Part shown: piece after piece, positions 61,062 to 64,000 of the stretch
How the letters are laid out: every line of letters starts with the position of its first letter
How positions within the stretch are numbered: position 1 is the first letter of the stretch
Source: Adlercreutzia caecimuris B7
GTDB taxonomy: Bacteria; Actinomycetota; Coriobacteriia; Coriobacteriales; Eggerthellaceae
Reading direction: 5' to 3'
DNA length: 64,000 nt
Assembly (NCBI RefSeq): GCF_000403355.2
Contig: NZ_KE159646.1
Span: 1 to 64,000 of the forward strand
Position numbers and translations under genes: made by a program
Notes under the pieces: generated by a model
Told to the model about the DNA's origin: nothing
Seen by the model: the letters and a program-made list of their open reading frames with translations, nothing else
Database searches by the model: none

Positions 61062-63698
61062 ATGCAGTACATGACCACCGCGGAAATCCGCGAGAAGTAC
61101 CTCGCCTACTTCCAGGAGAAGGGCTGCAAGCTCGTGCCCTCTTCTTCCCTCATCCCCGACGATCCGTCGCTTCTGCTGACGAGTGCGGGCATGGTGCAGT
61201 TCAAGCCCTACTTCCTGCAGCAGAAGCAGCTGGAGGCGCCCTATATCGGCACCACCAGCGTGCAGAAGTGCGTGCGCACCAACGATATCGACATCATCGG
61301 CACCACGGGGCGCCACCTGAGCTTCTTCGAGATGCTCGGCAACTTCTCCTTCGGCGAGTACTTCAAAGAGGAGATGTGCGCCTGGGCCTACGACTTCTCC
61401 GTGAACGTGCTGGGACTGCCTCCCGAGCGTCTGTACTTCACCGTGTTCGAGGACGACGACGAGACCATCGAGATCTGGAAGAACCTGGGCGTGCCCGATG
61501 ACCATATCTCCCGCCTCGGCGAGGACGACAACTTCTGGCGTGCCGGCCCCACGGGCCCCTGCGGTCCCTGCTCGGAGATCTACTTCGACCAGGGTCCCGA
61601 CTTCGGCTGCGGCAGCCCTGATTGCGCCCCGGGCTGCGACTGCGACCGCTTCCTGGAGTTCTGGAACTGCGTGTTCACCCAGTACGACGGCCAGGAGGAC
61701 GGCACGCTTGCCCCCTTGCCCAAGAAGAACATCGATACGGGCATGGGCCTGGAGCGCATGGCCGCCATCATGCAGGGGGTGCAGTCCAACTACGAGACCG
61801 ATGTGCTGCGCAGCCTCGTGGCCGTGGGCGAGCGTTTGTCCGGCCGCACCTACGGCGAGGACGCCGAGGTGGATCTGGCCCTGCGCATCATCGCCGACCA
61901 TTCCCGCTCGGTCACCTTCATGATCGCCGACGGCATCCTGCCGGGCAACGAGGGCCGCGGCTACGTGCTGCGCCGCCTGCTGCGCCGCGCCATCATGAAG
62001 GCCCAGCTCATCGGCATTGAGGGCCACTTCCTCAACGAGTACGTGGACGAGATCGTGCGCCTCATGGGAGATGTGTACCCCGAGATCGTAGAGAACCGCG
62101 AGCTGGAGCGCGGCCTCATCATGGCCGAGGAGGATCGCTTCGGCGCCACCCTGCGCCAGGGCCAGGCCTACCTGGAAGAGGCCCTGGGCAAGCTTGCGGG
62201 CGACACGCTTTCCGGCGAGGAGGCCTTCACCCTGCACGACACCTACGGCTTCCCCGTGGAAGTGACTCAGGAGATTGCCGAGGGCCGCGGCGTGAAGGTG
62301 GACATGGAGGGTTTCGAGCGCTCCATGGCTGCCCAGCGCGAGCGCGCCCGTGCGGCCGGTGCCAAGGACGCCGAGGCCGCCTGGTCCACTTACGGCGGCG
62401 TGTACGCCGACCTGCTGCGCGAGCTGGGCCCCACGGCCTTCATCGGCTACGACGCCACGGCCGCCGAGACGCGCGTGGTCGCCCTCGTGCGCGACGGCGA
62501 GCGGGTGGACGGGCTGGCCGCCGGCGAGACCGGCGAGGCGCTTCTGGCCGCCACCCCCTTCTATGCCGAGATGGGCGGCGAGGTGGGCGACACCGGCCTC
62601 ATGGAGAACGGTGCCGGCCGCGTAGCCGTGCTGGACACCCGCGCTCCCGAGGCGGGGCTGTTCGTGCACGCGGTGCGCGTGGACGAGGGCGCCCTGGCCG
62701 TGGGCGATACGGTGGTGGCCCGCGTGGACGCCAATCGCCGCGCCGCCATCGAGCGCAACCACACCGCCACGCACATCCTGCACGCCGCCCTGCGCCGCGT
62801 GCTGGGCGATCACGTGAAGCAGGCCGGCTCCTATGTGGGTCCCGACCGCCTGCGCTTCGACTTCACCCACTTCGAGGCCTGCACGGCCGAGCAGCTGGCC
62901 GAGGTGGAGCGCGAGGCCAACGACCACATCATGGCCGCCGTGCCCACCACGATTTACGAGACCTCCCTGGAAGAGGCCCGCGCCGCCGGTATCACGGGGC
63001 TGTTCGGCGAGAAGTACGGCGAGGTCGTGCGCGTCGTGGAGGCCGGCGAGGCGTCCCGCGAGCTGTGCGGCGGCTGCCATGTAGGCAATACTGCCGAGAT
63101 CGGCTTCTTGAAGATCACGAGCGAGTCCTCCGTGGGCGCCAATGTGCGCCGCATCGAGGCCGTGACGAGCTTCGGGGCGCTCGCCTACGTGAACAAGGTG
63201 GAGGCCGAGCTGAAGGAGACCGCGGCCATCTTGCGCGTGCCCCCCTTCGACGTGTCCGAGCGCGTGGCCGCTGACCAGAAGGTCCTGAAGGACTTCCGCA
63301 CCAAGGCCAAGCGCGCTAAGGAGATGGTGGGCGGCGATGTGTTCAACGAGCTGCTCGCCCAGGTGCAGATGGCCCCGGCCGGCTACCCCGTCATCATCGC
63401 GCGGACCGAGGTGCGCGACGGCGGTCAGCTGCGTAATCTGTGGGATGTGCTCAAGAGCCGCATGGGGGCGCCCGGAGCGATCGTGGTGGCGGGCGTGAAG
63501 GACGGCAAGCCCCTGCTGTTGGCGGCCGGCACCGACGAGGCCGTGGCCGCGGGCTTCGACGCCGGCGCGCTCATCAAGGCCATGGGCCCGGCAGTCCAGG
63601 GCGGTGGCGGCGGCAAGCCTACCATGGCCCAGGCCGGCGGCAAGAACGCCGAGGGTATCGATGACGCCCTGGAGATCGCCCGCAACATGGTGCTGTAG
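61062..63698 (+). CDS. alaS: Alanyl-tRNA synthetase
   Basis: An 878-residue class II synthetase: aminoacylation core (YMTTAEIREKYLAYFQEKGC; SAGMVQFKPYF; RHLSFFEMLGNFSFGEYFKEE), an editing domain with HTATHILH and CGGCH zinc ligands, and a C-terminal DHHA1 domain (GGGGGKPTMAQAGGKN). Full length for the family. Start ATG 61062 with AGGA 7 bases upstream. A tRNA-Ala(CGC) gene is also in the window at 25402. Confidence 0.96.
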   Translation: MQYMTTAEIREKYLAYFQEKGCKLVPSSSLIPDDPSLLLTSAGMVQFKPYFLQQKQLEAPYIGTTSVQKCVRTNDIDIIGTTGRHLSFFEMLGNFSFGEYFKEEMCAWAYDFSVNVLGLPPERLYFTVFEDDDETIEIWKNLGVPDDHISRLGEDDNFWRAGPTGPCGPCSEIYFDQGPDFGCGSPDCAPGCDCDRFLEFWNCVFTQYDGQEDGTLAPLPKKNIDTGMGLERMAAIMQGVQSNYETDVLRSLVAVGERLSGRTYGEDAEVDLALRIIADHSRSVTFMIADGILPGNEGRGYVLRRLLRRAIMKAQLIGIEGHFLNEYVDEIVRLMGDVYPEIVENRELERGLIMAEEDRFGATLRQGQAYLEEALGKLAGDTLSGEEAFTLHDTYGFPVEVTQEIAEGRGVKVDMEGFERSMAAQRERARAAGAKDAEAAWSTYGGVYADLLRELGPTAFIGYDATAAETRVVALVRDGERVDGLAAGETGEALLAATPFYAEMGGEVGDTGLMENGAGRVAVLDTRAPEAGLFVHAVRVDEGALAVGDTVVARVDANRRAAIERNHTATHILHAALRRVLGDHVKQAGSYVGPDRLRFDFTHFEACTAEQLAEVEREANDHIMAAVPTTIYETSLEEARAAGITGLFGEKYGEVVRVVEAGEASRELCGGCHVGNTAEIGFLKITSESSVGANVRRIEAVTSFGALAYVNKVEAELKETAAILRVPPFDVSERVAADQKVLKDFRTKAKRAKEMVGGDVFNELLAQVQMAPAGYPVIIARTEVRDGGQLRNLWDVLKSRMGAPGAIVVAGVKDGKPLLLAAGTDEAVAAGFDAGALIKAMGPAVQGGGGGKPTMAQAGGKNAEGIDDALEIARNMVL

Positions 63699-63728
63699 GG
63701 CTCTTCGCGCCCGAAACGGCTTCATGTC

Positions 63729-63769
63729 ACGAGGCCTTGACCCCCTTGCGGTCGGGGCCTCGTTCTTTT
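63729..63769 (+). terminator. Terminator of alaS
   Basis: ACGAGGCC (63729-63736) pairs with GGCCTCGT (63756-63763), inner GACC/GGTC, then TCTTTT. Confidence 0.8.
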
Positions 63770-63903
63770 CGGGCAACCCGCGTGAGGCGTTTTCGCGCCA
63801 TTTCCTCCCTTATGCGCAAACTCTGCTATTGGTATGACGGTATTTCAAATTTCGGCAAAGAACGATATATTACGGCATCTAATATGTGGTCAGGGGGTCT
63901 ACT

Positions 63904-64000
63904 ATGATGCCAAGGGAAAAGCTAGCCAAGTACGGGACAGCCACTTTGACAGATCTGGAACTACTTCTGCTTGTGATAGGGAGCGGGAACAAGCAAGTGT
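63904..64000 (+). CDS. radC: RadC-family (JAB/UPF0758) protein, N-terminal fragment
   Basis: Only 32 codons are inside the window: MMPREKLAKYGTATLTDLEL then LLLVIGSGNK. PREKL...G...LTDLELL..(I/L)GSG is the conserved RadC N-terminus. A GGGGG site precedes ATG 63904 (a second ATG follows directly). Base and codon use are clearly less GC-rich than the rest of the window, as is the region upstream from 63830, suggesting acquired DNA. RadC homologues are common on mobile islands. Confidence 0.7.
   Translation, partial: MMPREKLAKYGTATLTDLELLLLVIGSGNKQV

Noticed and set aside
60957-63776. 939-codon minus-strand ORF opposite alaS
   Set aside because: Shadow of a well-defined alanyl-tRNA synthetase.

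Overview
The window is high-GC bacterial DNA, densely coding, with leaderless-looking genes, twin-arginine flavoprotein reductases, a LuxR-type regulator with a multi-pass membrane half, and anaerobic respiratory clusters. Together these suggest an anaerobic Coriobacteriia member, most likely Eggerthellaceae (Eggerthella, Adlercreutzia, Gordonibacter or Slackia relatives). This assignment is inference from gene content. No 16S is present.

Layout. 1-5.9 kb: a very large secreted surface protein (minus strand, running off the left edge, split by a poly-C tract) divergent from a BspA-like leucine-rich-repeat protein. 5.9-8.3 kb: Fe-S assembly locus (Rrf2/IscR-type regulator, IscS, IscU). 8.3-12 kb: a sortase-like protein and a hybrid sensor kinase. 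12-25.5 kb: housekeeping genes metG, tatD, rsmA and veg in the order known from Bacillus, with insertions (a candidate type I toxin-antitoxin locus, a flavodoxin-fold protein, a GH5 cellulase, GNAT, recQ, icd, a D-2-hydroxyacid dehydrogenase and an SDR), ending in tRNA-Ala(CGC). 25.6-27 kb: a MocR-type regulator.

27.3-39.7 kb is a coherent respiratory island: napG-A-B-D-H (periplasmic nitrate reductase), nrfA (pentaheme nitrite reductase) and ccmE-F-A-B-C-D (cytochrome c maturation). Together these predict nitrate to nitrite to ammonium respiration with in-cluster heme attachment. It is interrupted by three roughly 100-bp palindromic elements, one of which is translated in frame inside ccmB. 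40.5-46 kb is a second respiratory cluster: a DMSO-reductase-family molybdoenzyme, its four-cluster ferredoxin subunit, a Crp/Fnr regulator and a DUF5692 membrane protein. 46.3-52.1 kb is a flavin-based reductase module: FMN-binding lipoprotein, Tat flavoprotein, membrane protein, double MarR regulator and ApbE flavin transferase. 52.1-57.1 kb holds galU, a C-rich small RNA resembling 6C RNA, and an FMN/FAD reductase divergent from a LuxR regulator. 57.2-63.7 kb holds rarA, a DUF948 protein, an AI-2E-type transporter and alaS. The right edge turns AT-richer and begins a radC-family gene.

The most interesting items are the convergent toxin/antisense locus at 13.75-14.04 kb, the C-rich sRNA at 53.2-53.33 kb, the covarying 100-bp palindromes (one in frame in ccmB), and the poly-C tract that switches the reading frame of the giant surface protein.
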